A stretch of 64,000 nucleotides of DNA from Erythroxylum novogranatense. Taxonomy: Eukaryota > Streptophyta > Magnoliopsida > Malpighiales > Erythroxylaceae. The translations under genes were made by a program, and so were the position numbers. The stretch is taken from positions 91,830,977 to 91,894,976 of the forward strand of contig CM057226.1 in assembly GCA_029891385.1 (NCBI GenBank), in the 5' to 3' direction. The notes beneath the pieces were generated by a model. The model searched no databases. It was not told the origin of the DNA and worked only from the letters and a program-made list of their open reading frames with translations. Of the stretch, positions 44,917-57,542 are shown in pieces; the first letter of the stretch is position 1; the number at the start of each line of letters is the position of its first letter.

Positions 44917-47391
44917 TGTAACGCCCCAAATTAGGGGTTAGAATATTAACAAAATTTAGTACGAATTATGCTTGTTATTTGCATATGGAATATTTGCTTA
45001 ATTGTGCATAAATATTTTGGCATGCATTCATGACATTTTCCGGGTAAAATGGTTTAATGAGATTTCTGAATTGTTCGGACAATATTAATATAAATTTAGT
45101 AATTTTTGTATACTTCAAATATTTTTAGAAATTGATGGTGAATTAATTTTGAGTTGAAAATTTATTTTACGAGTCATTATTTTATGACAGAATTTTGGTG
45201 AATTTTCGGAAGTTGTCTAGAACTTTTGGGTATTTGCTTGTTATAAGAATTCAAAACAATGTATTTGGTTTAAAAAGAATATTTTATTAATAAAAATACT
45301 ACTAAAAGAAACGAAGAGACTTATTAACAATTGACATTTGGCTTCGTTATATCTATACATATGGACTAAGCCTTCTCAGGAAAGGGACATGTACTATACA
45401 CGTTGTTCACATGCAAGATGCCCATTAGTTTCCTCTACTATTGTTTTTATAAGTGAAAGACATTTAATAAGTGAAAGACATTTAAACATTACCGAAAGGA
45501 GTTCTCTGCTTTTGTCCATCAGGTGGTTTTCGTAGCTTAGTCGGTAAGTAACTCCACTGTGTTTATAATGTAAATATATATATGTTCATGCATGGCTTTG
45601 AAGACTTGTTCTATATATACATATCTGTATGTTTTGTTTATGTTGGAAAAACAAGAACACGATGAATTCATCATACTCTGTTTTTATATATAAATATATA
45701 TATCATATACGTGAATTATATGTTTATTTTTGGTACTGATTATGTTGGGAATTATGAGAGTCGAAGTTGGTGAGTTTTGAAACATACATGAATATTTGAA
45801 AATATACAGTAGTGAGAGAATGATATGTGGCATTTTGGATTTCTAAGTTTTGGAATGTATTTGAAGATTTTGATAGGTTAGACTTGATAAATAGGTTAGT
45901 TTTTAAGTGAAGAAGTTAAAGAAAAATGGAAGAAGAGTCTGTTGTCTCGTATGGTTTGGTGAAGAAGACGATGAACAGTATTATAAGTCGACTTATTGTG
46001 GTGTATAAGTCGACTTAGATCAACGTTTTGCATGAAAATATCGTCTCCGCTCTTTAATAAGTCGAGTTATGCAAGTGTAAGTCGACTTGTGGTGTTATGT
46101 AAGTCGACTTGTGTAAGTATAAGTCGACTTGTGGTGTTATGTAATGGTGTTATGTAAGTCGACTTGTGTAAGTATAAGTCGACTTGTGTGTGATAAACTT
46201 CAATCTTTGAAATTCCAATATGCAATCTTCACTCTTTTGACCATATCTTTGTCATCAGACCTCGAATGACTGATTCTCAAGTGTTCGATTCAGAAGAAAA
46301 TTTTCTACCTCTCTATGTGAAATTTGTAAATTTTCAAATTTAATTAACAATCAAGGAATTAATAATTTAAGTTGTGAATTATGGAATAAAGTTAAGAATT
46401 TAGGGTTTGGTCCCGAAATTTGTCATGAACATGCATCCTACATATCCATCATACATTAGTGAATTTTTAATCATGCACAATAGTGATTTGTATCTGTGTT
46501 CCCTATTATAGAGGAACGACCACTGCCGGATATTGCCAAGACTTTGAGGCAATAAACAGTAAGGGCGGTTTTGGTAAATGTCTGGTCGATAATTTCAAAG
46601 ACGTAATATAGGTAGAAAATTTCAGTAAGTACTTTAGGTAAGTAAATTTTTTAATGATAAATTTTGTGAGTCAACCTAGATGATGTCTAGGATTGATTTA
46701 TTGGAAGTGCTATTTGCCTGCACATGAAATGTCTGAAATGACCTTGTTCTGTTTTAAAACTGTTAAGTCCTAGTTGTGGGTAAATAGGCATGCCTAGAAG
46801 GGTCTGCAGCTGCTCCTGTTATTTGACACTTTGGTGTCTCCTGATATCGAGACATATGTCTCTCCTGCTAATACTAATTATGGTATCTCCTGTATAAGTC
46901 CCGTTACCCACTTCTGTTAATGAATTTATAGTTTGATTTGTTTTGTATTTTGATATCTGTTTGATTTTGACATAAACTAAATTATATTACGATTCAAGGA
47001 TCTCTTTGATTCGTAGCTCGCTTAGTATAAAATCTACATTCAAATGTATTCTTTACATTTATCAAATCGTTAATATAGATTAGTTATTACTCACTAAGCT
47101 ATATGCTTAGCACGGTGGATTTGCCCCGTGTAGGTTCAGAGCGAAGAGATTAAGGACTGGGACAAGTCATCCGCAGTGGAAAAGAGTCTGAGTTTTGTGT
47201 CGCGCGAAAATGTATTTTATTTGGTTTGTTTGGGCCTGTAAATATTCTTTGGATTTGTTTCTGAAATTATGAGATGTATTATATGTGTGTTACGTTTAGT
47301 TTTTAAAAATCCATGTGTGAAACGTTTTGATTTGTTTGTCCTGTCTTGGGTGGCATCCATGTATCCTCCCAGGGGGTATTTGGGTGTTACA
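44917..47391 (+). repeat. 3' LTR of the Tekay element
   Basis: 2475 bp, colinear with the 5' LTR. Most differences are sparse single bases, but four short patches are much more divergent (near 46258-46295, 46560-46600, 46980-47075 and 47105-47175). Confidence 0.94.
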
Positions 47392-47459
47392 AAAATTTTT
47401 AAATATCTCTATTATTTAAAATAATGGGTCATAAACCATAATTAACCAAATATTTTATC

Positions 47460-48004
47460 CTGTGCCGATATCTATATGTTCAATTGTACAACAAAATCTC
47501 TCTAGATAAAACTAGTGGTAATACACTGAGATACTTAAGAGATCAAACTCTTGGAAATACAAAAATAGTAGAGAAATATCTCACAAATAGAGGAACACTG
47601 TACCAAATATCAGGCATAAAACTGTGATCCATAATAATCTCAAGACTTGAGTCTTGTACTATCGTTGATAAAATATCAACTAAATCGGATCAGGAATAGC
47701 CATCAATTGAAAGCTTAATCAAAGATATGTCTTTCTCTTCTTTCACTCAGCTTGTATTGCACTTAATACTTTTTTTTTTGGATGGTTAAGTCTTCTCTCT
47801 TGGTGTCTATATATAGGGAAAACTCTACTTAAGCCTTCCTTCCATTTTGATGTGGGATGTCCTTAATGGAGGGACCTCCAACAAATCTCCTGACATTTAG
47901 GACCATCATCATATTAGTTGGAAGCACTTGTGAGCCCTGCAATTAAGCTGCAGACTTCAAGCTTATCTCTTAGTAATGCCTTTGTCAACATATCAACACC
48001 ATTT
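47460..48004 (-). mobile_element. Copia fragment: RNase H tail, purine tract and LTR
   Basis: The minus strand reads VDMLTKALLRDKLEVCSLI (48000-47940), the end of a Copia polyprotein, then a stop, then TGTCAGGAGATT and TGTTGGAGGTCCC at 47883, the start of an LTR running left with a TATATATA promoter word near 47810. The LTR's other end is not fixed (about 47460). It could belong to a different family than the plus-strand Copia relic at 35560-37686, given its opposite orientation. Confidence 0.7.
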
Positions 48005-50347
48005 TTAAATTACGGTTAAAATTCGGTGTCTTTCTTTGATTTTAGTTCAAAGTTTCTGTGGTTTTTTCCATATGGTGATTTCCTCACAAGTTTACAAAAG
48101 TCAGGAGAGATTTTATTCCACTGTGTTGGCGTATCTACCTCCCATCATCTCCAGCATTCACATAACAGGATAAAGTTGAAATACAAACAGGAGGGCTTCA
48201 AAAGCCATAATAGAATTAAGGTGATACAGTTTTTTCCATGCTTAAACACTTGAAGCAATGTCTACGAAAAGAACGAAGGCACGTTTAACATAACCAATCA
48301 AAGTAAATTCAAGCGTAACTCAAAATGAGTGATTGGCGGCTCGTCGTTCGATCCTAAAATCGATCCTTGAAAACCGGTCAAATAAAATAATTTATACCAA
48401 GGATTGCAGCATAGGATGCAACCTCGGGTCGTCTCTCAAAGGAACCTAATGAAATGGACCTAAGCTAGCCTATATGTCATTCAATGCAAGTGAAATTAGC
48501 AAGGAAAAAGGGGGTTTTGATTTTAAAACATTAATAAACTAAAATGTATGCAAAAAGTATTTTGGGTTTTGGAAATAGAAAATAAAAGAGTAAAACAAAA
48601 GATAGAATCCTCTTGAAAATGAATTTTGGCTATCACAGTTCAAAACTAAGTGTGAATAGTAAACCTTAAAGGGCTATCTCTAAGTTCGTGGTTTCGATTA
48701 ATGGAATCTTGTCACCGCGACTCCATCTCTCTAGACCCCATTGAGTGCTCTTGAGCCTCGAACATTAGAGGACTCTTTAAGTCGAGATCTTGATCAATGA
48801 ACTCCATTGCTCGAGATCCCGTTAAGTGCATCTTAGTCGGACAGATTAGAAATCACTAAGTTTGAATGGAAAACCTTAAAGGACTCACTTTAAGTTCAGG
48901 TCTTGATTAATGGACTCTGTCACTCTCGACTCCATTAATCAAAAAACACCTAAAACCTTAAAGGAACTCGAAGTCCAAGGTTTTAATCAATGAACTCCAT
49001 TGCTTAAAACCTTGTTAAAAACATCTTAGTGTGGGCGTGGACTAGAAATCACTAAGTTTCAAAGCTCAACCTTAACAACTCGTTAAGTCCAATGAATTAA
49101 TTAATCAACTCGATTAATTAAAACTTGTTAAAACCTTAGTGTATGCAATGGACATGTTAATGCAAGTGGTCAAATGCAATCTAGATCAACTCAATATCTA
49201 ACACAACTAGGCGTATAAAAGAGAATTAACAAAATCACAAGTGAACATATGAGACTTCATATATTTAAGCACTAAGTTCTACATAAACAAATCCATAACA
49301 TATTACATCGCTCACCGCTTAATTAAACTATAATCAAGCAAAATCTAACTACAAAGCAATAAACCCCAACTCTACATTCACAACAATGTAGTTAAAAGCG
49401 TGACAATGTAAACTAGTAATCCAAACAACACAACAAACGTCCAAACATTTAATCGAGCTTTAATCAATAGTATCACTACAATATATAAACCCTCGACCAA
49501 GGTATATTCATAAATCATAGCAAACTATAGATTGCTACTCCCTTTAGTGCTCGGTGAACTCCAACCATCACATTGCATCGTCAAGAGGAGAAGAATGCCT
49601 AACCACACATCAAAACTAGGAACACCGAACTCGCGGCGAACCATAGCTGCTCACGGCGGAAGACACTGCGAAAACAACCAAAAGAAAACAACTAAAATGA
49701 CTTCCTGTGGAACCCGAAGGAACCACAGGCGGCGGCGACCACCGCTCCTCTCTTTCTCTCTACGCCGCCCTCTCTCCTCTCTTCTCTCGTCGGTCTCTCT
49801 CAGGTTTTTCTCTCTCATAAGTCGAAGCCCCTCCGATAACCTAATTCGCAATATTTAAAGGATGGGTCGTGGGTCGGTGCACAGTGAGACAAAATTTCTA
49901 TTTTGGGTCGGGTTACCGACATTATTATGACAAATGAATTTGGTCACTCGTCATGCTAATAAATTAAATACCATTAATTATTTGCGGCGAATGGAGGGTC
50001 CGGTTAAGCCCAATGTCTAGAATTGTTCGTCATGACGAGCGTTCTTCGACGCGGAGTGATTCGCCGCGGCATCATTGACTTTCTCATCCTTTTGACCCTT
50101 TTTCTCCCGCAATATAAAATAACAATTTGCAGATCAATTGTCCTTAGAAAAATTATAATGCAATCAATGTCAATTTGCACAATTTTACTAACAAATTGCA
50201 TAAAGCATAAGCTCACCGCAAGGGACTAAATTAAGCACAAAATCATGAATCAAGAGTCAAAAAGTACATTAAAAGCCATAAAAGTGTAGCCAATTTATAT
50301 GATAAACTTGAGTTCAATCAATGAGCCAAAATATTAAAATATCATAC
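48005..50347. other. Non-coding repeat-rich sequence, probably LARD-like retroelement
   Basis: No domain recognised. 48660-49140 has at least four diverged repeats built around AACCTTAAAGG, AAGTTC and TTGATTAATGGACTC/TCAATGAACTCCATTG, together with CATCTTAG/ATCACTAAG words. 49590-49830 is GC-richer; on the minus strand a TTTAAATATTGCG word precedes a GAGAGAG leader, like a retroelement promoter. Such long non-coding repeats fit a large retrotransposon derivative, but no LTR pair was found. Confidence 0.4.
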
Positions 50348-50601
50348 TTTGTGATAGGACGGGAATGCATACTTGGACAGGTAAACCGGACCAGCCCCTG
50401 CACTGCCACAATTGATAATTAACCATGATTACACCAGAGATTAGATGAGGTCACAATGATGTTTCGATACAGAACCTGCAAGCTCAACCAACCTACATAA
50501 AACTACAAAGTTACCGAACTGCACCTGTACCCACGATTCATCCTCTGGAGATTCTTCTCTAATCCTTTCCAGCAGCTCTAAGTAGGAATGCTTTTCAAGA
50601 A

Positions 50602-51543
50602 TGAAAAAAAATTAAATCGTTAATCAATTCGCAGGTTATCCACAAATTTTTCTACGCGCAAGTGAATAACAAATCACAACTGCAAAATAACGAAAACACC
50701 GACATTTGGTAACGCAGTTCAGCACACTTTGCCTACATCTGCGGGGCCCTCACCCAGATTAAATTCTTTCACTGTAGTCCACAAAAATTACACAAGATTG
50801 ATCTACTCTTTAAGACCCAATCTATGTAACCAACCCACAACCTAACTACCCGTGAAAGATCTTCACGCCCAGTAACACGACCGACTCATGTTAACCTCAA
50901 CAGAGGATTTTCTCAACACTCTTTTGAAAAACCAGAACAATAACTAAATCACTCAAAGATAATAATAAGTAAAACAAAGAATGATAATTTCCCAGATCTG
51001 AAATTCTTCAACAGTAGGATAAAGATGCTCCACCGAGAAACCACGCATCCATCAACACTAATAACCTTCTTCAAAGATCCAGGAAAAATCAGCAACTCAA
51101 AGTCATGCGTGATCTCTTATCAGCTATCAACAGTGGGTCAAAAGTGCAGCCCCACAAATCATACACAGCTAACAAAACCAAAAACCCCTTCTATTATTTC
51201 ATGACTTACACAACCCTTGATCATAAAAAAAATCGCATGTGTGAAAAACACCAAAAGAAAACCAGCTGCAGGTATTTTTTTTACCACCGTATGTAGCAAG
51301 ACTCCTTCTATAATTAGAAGATATCTCATATATGGATAATCTTTAAATACCAAGATACCACCGAAAATAGAATATGTATTAAAGAGAAACTTTTGCAGTA
51401 ATAGGGACATGTGGCAGTGCAATCTTCAAGGAATCCAATCTCTAGATGATAGACTTCAATTTAAAATACAATCTCCACCCATCTTATATGTCCAATTTAA
51501 AATGCCAAAATTAAACAAAGAATATATAAAATATATTCTAACA
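50602..51543 (-). repeat. 3' LTR of the gag-only element
   Basis: 942 bp, matching 53845-54771. It carries an extra 15-bp or so near 50730 (CCTACATCTGCGG) that is missing in the other copy. Confidence 0.92.
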
Positions 51544-51560
51544 ATCTCCCCCTTTTTGGC
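51544..51560 (-). promoter_or_regulatory. Polypurine tract of the gag-only element
   Basis: The minus strand reads CCAAAAAGGGGGAGAT directly before TGTTAGAATA, the LTR start, matching the tract of the 14631-22609 element. Confidence 0.85.
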
Positions 51561-52235
51561 ATTTTTGTCACAACTCTAGCATTCCACATAAAGAATCATA
51601 ATTGGACATATAAACATAAAATCCACAACACTCTCACAATGCTCCCCCTTAATCAAACAAAAAGTTCCAATCATCCAAATTTCTCCCCCTTGGGACAAAA
51701 AGATGCCAAAAAGCAAGACGAACAGTCACATATATACCTTGAAATCTCCCCCTGAATGGAACAATATCAAAAAGGCATAATTATAATAATCAACCATAGA
51801 TGCAGCGAAAGAATCATAAGCACGTCAATATGATAATTTACCACCATTCAAAACACTGAGAGATATGCCCAAAAGCGAGAGAGATACCCAAGAGAGTTCC
51901 ATATCGATGAGAGAGCTGAAGAGTCTTCGGTAGAGCCAAATAGAAGTCACTAAACAAACTACTAAAGGATGAGACGTCAATAGCAACATAAAACAAAACA
52001 AAAAACTTTTCCTTTTTTTTAACACAAAAAAATACTTCAAAAATGTAAAGCACACTATCCCTGTGCCCTTCGAAGAATCTCAAACCTGGGCTTATTCCTT
52101 ATCACATTATCTCGGCCATCGGTTTCTTCTTCGTAAGTAATCGACTTGTCCTCTGTTTGACCAAGCCATTTCACAAACAAGAATTCAAGCGTGAATCAGA
52201 TAATTTCTTATTTTTCCTTCACTACGTTTTGTGCT

Positions 52236-53760
52236 TCAGACTTGACCATTTCTAATCCAAGCCTGTTTCGATACCATGGGATGTTGCTGGAAACTTAATG
52301 GAGAGCGTCTAGATTTTCGATTTTGGCCCCTTTGAAATATCATTTGTAATAACTGATAATACCTTGGCCTTATATGTCCAATGACTCCACAAAAATGACA
52401 TATAGGTATAAATCTATCACTCCTTTTTGGTGCTTCTACTTCTTGGGCTGATCTAGACATTTCAAACTTTTCTTCATTCACTTTGGAACACTCGCCTTTA
52501 TAACCTATGCCTTGAAGATCCCCTTTAACTTTACCAATTTCCAACAACTTATCTAGTTTTCCCGCCTCCATTCAACATCCTCAACCCCTTTTCAATACTT
52601 ATTAATTTCATTCTTGCATCACCAAGTTCATCCAAGTCAATGCCGACTTCTTTTCTAATTCTTGCATAGTATTTTTCAGACGAAGATTCTTCTCTTCAAA
52701 CTCTCATTCTTTTCTGCATTTTCATCAATTTCTCATACAAAGCCTTGTAATTCTCATAGGTATTCCTAACTTTATCATCATTTGCCTCCTCACATCGTCA
52801 TAGTCTGAAATTGAATTCGAAATGAGGCGATTACGAAATTCTCAAGTTTTCTCCTGCTCGCTTTTTCATTATTTCCTTCTCGCCATCATGTTAAGTAATC
52901 GGACTTTTATTAATGTAAAGCAACCAGCGCCGCATTATTTGTCAATTCTTCCTCACTACCAAAATCACTTTCAAAATCATTTTCACCTGTGTGTGGTGAA
53001 AGACTTTCCTCTTGTTTCTTTAATATGTTAGCACACCGGATTGAATGTGACCAAACCCCGACATTCATGACAATCAATTCTTCCGCCTTCCGCTCTCCTT
53101 TTTTTGCTTCCACCGCAGGCCAATCCTTTGCTCCTTTCTTGCTTACCTCTTAAGATATTCATCTCAAAAGTCGTGAGAATGCCGATGACTTTTCTAATGA
53201 CAGATTATCAATATCACGAGCCTCCTCTATTGCTGCAATTTTCTAATAAACCTCGAGGTAGCGATCTCGGCGTTTTCTTGACTAATTTCACGTTGGAATA
53301 TTTCTTCCCAGTTGATGAGCTTGATTGGCTATATCTCTCAATCTTTCATGAAAATTCCAATAGTCTCATTCTCATCCATCTTTAACTCTTCAAATCGCAT
53401 AGCTTAATATCTCGTAGTTTTGACGATATCACGATTTAGACCCTTTATGAATAGTCCGCAACATGTCCCACGCCTCTTTGCCGCTTCACATGCTGAAATC
53501 ATTGAGAAGCGCCCTTCGTCAACAACACCGAATATCGCGGTATTGCTTGTGAATTTGCCAATGCACTTTCTTCTTCCCCGTTCGTCCATTCAGATGGATC
53601 TTTCAATTGTCTCCTTTATCATCAACCATCATTGGATGAGTCCAACCGTACTACATCAATGCCGTGCTCTTGTCCCCGAGCTTGAATGAAAATTTTCATC
53701 CGGATTTCCATGACGGATAATTTGATCCATCCAACGGTGGAGGTCCGTAATTGATGCACC
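52236..53760 (-). pseudogene. gag: Decayed Copia gag of the gag-only element
   Basis: Minus-strand pieces in several frames: MREGASITDLHRWMDQI (about 53770), AIFGVVDEGRF and ISACEAAKRRGTCCGL (53530-53460), MRFEELKMDENETIGIF (about 53390), ENDFESDFGSEEEL (about 52950) and a zinc-knuckle relic CHFCGVIGHIRPRYYQ (about 52400), where the last Cys has become Tyr. Frameshifts and stops are numerous. The order matches plant Copia gag. It is non-functional, so the recent move of this element used proteins from elsewhere. Confidence 0.78.
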
Positions 53761-53830
53761 TTCTCTCATAGCCATATCTCGAATCTCTTGATCTACACCA
53801 ACTTGCTACCAAGTTCTGAACTGGTGACCC

Positions 53831-53842
53831 GCTCTGATACCA
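53831..53842 (-). promoter_or_regulatory. tRNA primer binding site of the gag-only element
   Basis: The minus strand reads TGGTATCAGAGC two bases after the 5' LTR, matching initiator methionine tRNA. Confidence 0.9.
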
Positions 53843-53844
53843 AT

Positions 53845-54771
53845 TGAGAAAATTAAATCGTTAATCAATTCGCAGGTTATCCACAAATTTTTCTACGCGC
53901 AAGTGAATAACAAATCACAACTGCAAAATAACGAAAACACCGACATTTGGTAACGCAGTTCAGCACACTTTGGGCCCTCACCCAGATTAAATTCTTTCAC
54001 TGTAGTCCACAAAAATTACACAAGATTGATCTACTCTTTAAGACCCAATCTATGTAACCAACCCACAACCTAACTACCCGTGAAAGATCTTCACGCCCAG
54101 TAACACGACGGACTCGTGTTAACCTCGACAGAGGATTTTCTCAACACTCTTTTGAAAAACCAGAACAATAACTAAATCACTCAAAGATAATAATAAGTAA
54201 AACAAAGAATGATAACTTCCCAGAGCTGAAATTCTTCAACAGTAGGATAAAGATGCTCCACCGAGAAACCACGCATCCATCAACACTAATAACCTTCTTC
54301 AAAGATCCAGGAAAAATCAGCAACTCAAAGTCATGCATGATCTCTTATCAGCTATCAACAGTGGGTCAAAAGTGCAGCCCCACAAATCATACACAGCTAA
54401 CAAAACCAAAAACCCCTTCTATTATTTCGTGACCCACACAACCCTTGATCATAAAAAAAATCGCATGTGTGAAAAACACCAAAAGAAAACCAGCTGCAGG
54501 TATTTTTTTTACCACCGTATGTAGCAAGACTCCTTCTATAATTAGAAGATATCTCATATATGGATAATCTTTAAATACCAAGATACCACCGAAAATAGAA
54601 TATGTATTAAAGAGAAACTTCTGCAGTAATAGGGACATGTGGCAGTGCAATCTTCAAGGAATCCAATCTCTAGATGACAGACTTCAATTTAAAATACAAT
54701 CTCCACCCATCTTATATGTCCAATTTAAAATGCCAAAATTAAACAAAGAATATATAAAATATATTCTAACA
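53845..54771 (-). repeat. 5' LTR of the gag-only element
   Basis: 927 bp, TGTTAGAATATATT...ATTTTCTCA on the minus strand. It ends inside SDN-like exon 3. Confidence 0.92.
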
Positions 54772-55327
54772 AAGAACACGAGCAAAGAACTGAAAAGACA
54801 AAAACATTGGCACCCATAGCAAAATAACACATCCTAGAAAGAAACCTCTTCGAATTATATCTCACCTTTACATGCCCCTTCTGTGTAAAAGTTTGAAGAA
54901 AAGAAACCAAAGTCTCACGAGACCTCCTCACAGGGTCACTGTAGCAAGACCGATCTTGGATCATAAACATCAAGAAAATCTGTCCAGCTTCCTTTACCAC
55001 CTTGAAATCCGTGTTTTTGAGCTAATTTTACAATATCTACGAGAACCTGCTCACAATTTATGTTTACTCAAAAGTTAAAAGACCGTACATGAAACAATTT
55101 CCACGTAAGTTGTGGCTGAATGGCGAGGGGGGAAGTTTACCTTTTCGGGTGCTGAGGATATTGCGGTGGTGTGTTTGTCCTTCATCGGAATAAGGAGAAA
55201 GAAGAGAAGGAGGACAGCGGAGAGCGGCGGCAAGGGTTTAAGTTTTGCATCGCGAATATAAACCTCTTTAGGGGTATTTTAGGTATCCAAATCCATTTGC
55301 TATTAATAACGGACGAGGAGGGATCAG

Positions 55328-55870
55328 TTTTTTCACAATATCAATTTTTCCTAATAACTGAAATTTTGTATATAACAACCAATGTTTTAAAAACAGTTAG
55401 TAAGAAGGGTTAAAAAGCTCATTTTATTAAAGATTAAATTAAATTAAAATTTAAAGTATAATTAAAAATTATTTTATTGGTCAAAAATTTAAAATTTAAT
55501 TAAAAGTCGTTAAATAAATTTTAATTTATTTATTTTAGTTTATAAAATGTATTAATTTATAAAATTAACTGATTAATTAATAAACTAATCAATTTTATCA
55601 ATAAGAATTATTAAAATAAATTAAATCGTAAAGTTAAAATCTAAATAAAAATTAGACGATTTAAAATTTTTAGGTTTAAACTAGTATTATAAATATCAAT
55701 TGGACCGACCAAGATGCTTGTCGATACATACCATACCAGAATAAAACCTAATAAAATAAAGGATTGATTATATCAAGTTTAGATATTATTCTTTATAATA
55801 CTATTTAAATATTATAAAGAATAAAGCTCCTGCCTTATATTAAGGTGGACAGTAACCATTTTTATACTTT
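55328..55870. repeat. Dispersed repeat, copy 2 (543 bp)
   Basis: Same orientation and length as 29804-30346. It lies about 140 bp upstream of the SDN-like first exon. No coding content. Confidence 0.85.
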
Positions 55871-56163
55871 AAATAATTAATAAAATTTAATTTCCACTAT
55901 TTTATTTCTTTGCATGGATCGTCTAATAAATTTACTTCAATTCATTAACATTCTTTGACATTCGGCTCTTGTAGCTGTAGCATACAAGTATTAATTGATA
56001 ATTGAAATTTCTCTCTTTCTGGTCTTTTAAACATATCAGAGCGTATGTGCAGCAACAAACTCTTCGTTTCCACCTAGGATGTTCCGATTCTAACCCAAAA
56101 GGTTCTGACTTTAGGGAAGTACCAGGGAAGTACCAGGAAAGTAAGGTCAGGGTGAGAATACCA

Positions 56164-56306
56164 CTTGAGATCCTCTGTCCCATTTATTGTGTATCAATCT
56201 TGTTCTCTTCAATCTCAACCTTTCAATGATGTGGGTCTCACATAAATAAAAGGTTGAGATTGAAGGGGACAGGGTTGATAAACAAGAAATGAGACAGAGG
56301 ATCAAG
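56164..56306. repeat. Foldback/MITE-like hairpin, about 143 bp
   Basis: Arms about 60-65 bp, CTTGAGATCCTCTGTCCCAT...CAATCTCAACCTTT and the inverted copy, with a loop near 56225-56250. Mismatches are few. It sits next to the Tat LTR region. Confidence 0.75.
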
Positions 56307-56379
56307 TCCCAAGAATACAGGGCAAGAAGAAACTGGTTCAGCCTGATTCTGGCGAGACTACACGTTGCCGTTTGGATCC

Positions 56380-57473
56380 ATGAAGTTGAATGCTGAATAC
56401 GAGAATTATGGTTTGAAGGTTCCTGCAAAACAAAGAAGGCACGTCGGGGGTTGTTTTCCGATAAGCCCCTCCGACGATAAAGTCAGTCTTTTGTGTAGGT
56501 GAGATTGCCGTATGCAAAGAAAGCTAGGTTATCATTACGTACCTCTGTTATGGCAGAATTATACCTTATATATGGAGCGGGTGCTAGGTTTAAGTCTTTA
56601 CGTCTGCATGGAAGACTTCCACCTACGAACGGGCTATGGATGTATTGATTGAGCTTGGGCCTGACATATCCAAAAGGTATAAGACTGATCCTTAAAAGAT
56701 GGTCCGATCGGCCCATGGGCTGTTATATCTGGATTCGAGTCTAGCATGACCGACCCGACCATAAGCCCCCTACTCCTCGAGTCTGAGCGAGGAGAAGAGT
56801 CGGAGGAGTATGCAAGGGTCTTGTAGCTCATCTGCGGGACAGCTCGGGGTAGGCCCGATAGGTCGGATATTGGTGCTGTAGCTCGTCTGCGGGACAGCTC
56901 GGGATATGCCCGATCGATGAGTATCGACGTGTAATGTGTGACTGCTCGTATTGGGGTCGATTGGCTGAGTGTCCCAATCGGTTGGCATCGGCGTTTATTG
57001 CATGATAGTTCGCGCCAAAGTGGATCGGGTGGTCATCATTAGTGAGCGCGTGAAGGTACTTGAAGCATTTATTATTGACGACGCGTGAAGGTACTTGGAG
57101 CATTTATTATTGACGGCGCGTGCCCTATTGCAGCTTTTCAGAATCTGAAACGTATCATCTTTGTAATCGTTGTGCAGCTGTCATGTACGTCCTTTCACTT
57201 GTCGCGCTGCTCTGGATTTCGAACAACCCTAATTTACCTCGGCTCAGATTTTGCCACGTGTCTGAGCTTGGCTCGGATTTTCTCCATGTTTCGAGCTTTG
57301 ATTGGGCGTCCCTTCGACCGGTTTTCTATAAGTACTCAGGATCAACAAATTGTGGGTTTTCTTCACGCTTGCTTCGTTTCTCTTGCTTTCACTCTACTTT
57401 CACTTGCCCTTTCTTGCTCTCAGTTCCTGAAAATTTCTTTCAACCGTTGTCTGATTTCCCAACTTCAAATCAC
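56380..57473 (-). repeat. Probable 3' LTR of the Tat element
   Basis: The purine-rich minus-strand run GAAGGAAGGGGACG (57498-57485) is followed by a possible LTR start TGATTTGAAG at 57473. At the other end, GTCGGAGGGGCTTATCGG, CCCCGACGTGCC and TTTGCAGG (56500-56420, minus) match the way Tat LTRs end, and CCATATATAAGG (56576-56565) is a suitable promoter. It contains two tandem repeats: a 56-bp unit at 56823-56935 (GTAGCTCATCTGCGGGACAG) and a 35-bp unit at 57047-57117 (GTGAAGGTACTTG). With no second LTR in view the ends are estimates. Confidence 0.5.
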
Positions 57474-57542
57474 TAAATAGGTACGTCCCCTTCCTTCGTT
57501 TCATCCTCTAAACTTTTTTCAAAGGTTTTTTTCTTAGTAAGC

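Larger units (their letters stand above)
37687..47391 (+). mobile_element. Complete Tekay-type (chromovirus) Ty3/Gypsy element, frames broken
   Basis: 9.7 kb flanked by the 5-bp duplication AAAAT (37682-37686 and 47392-47396). Order: 5' LTR 37687-40169, primer site, gag, protease, RT, RNase H, integrase with a C-terminal chromodomain, purine tract, 3' LTR 44917-47391. Gene order and the chromodomain place it in the Tekay/Del clade. LTRs (2483 and 2475 bp) are very similar, so insertion is recent, yet gag-pol has several stops and frameshifts, so it cannot move by itself. It sits inside the older Copia relic. Confidence 0.95.
50602..54771 (-). mobile_element. Gag-only Copia-type LTR element inside SDN-like exon 3
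   Basis: 4170 bp with the target duplication AAGAA (50597-50601 and 54772-54776). Minus-strand order: 5' LTR 54771-53845, primer site, decayed gag, purine tract 51560-51544, 3' LTR 51543-50602. The LTRs (927 and 942 bp, TGTTAGAATA...) are nearly identical apart from small indels. The 2.3-kb interior has gag only, no protease, integrase, RT or RNase H. This fits the TR-GAG class of non-autonomous elements mobilised by related Copia elements. Confidence 0.92.
50348..55185 (-). pseudogene. Small RNA degrading nuclease (SDN-like), first four exons, disrupted
   Basis: SDN proteins are plant 3'-5' exonucleases that degrade small RNAs such as microRNAs. Minus-strand exons: 55185-55141 (MKDKHTTAISSAPEK), 55046-54866 (VLVDIVKLAQKHGFQGGKGS, WTDFLDVYDP, then SDPVRRSRETLVSFLQTFTQ), 54789 to 50525 (FFARVLEKHSYLELLERIRE, ESPEDESWVQ) and 50402-50348 (LVRFT; other frame YAFPSYHK). 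Splice sites fit: donors GTAAAC, GTGAGA, GTGCAG, GTATGA. Damage: a one-base frame change in exon 2 near 54945, a 4.17-kb LTR element within exon 3, a frame problem in exon 4, and no exonuclease domain. A TTTATATT word near 55255 may be the old promoter. The N-terminal part is recognised from family pattern; assignment is good but not certain. Confidence 0.72.

Noticed and set aside
54945..54955. Programmed frameshift in SDN-like exon 2
   Set aside because: The gene is also truncated and split by a transposon; simple mutation is enough.
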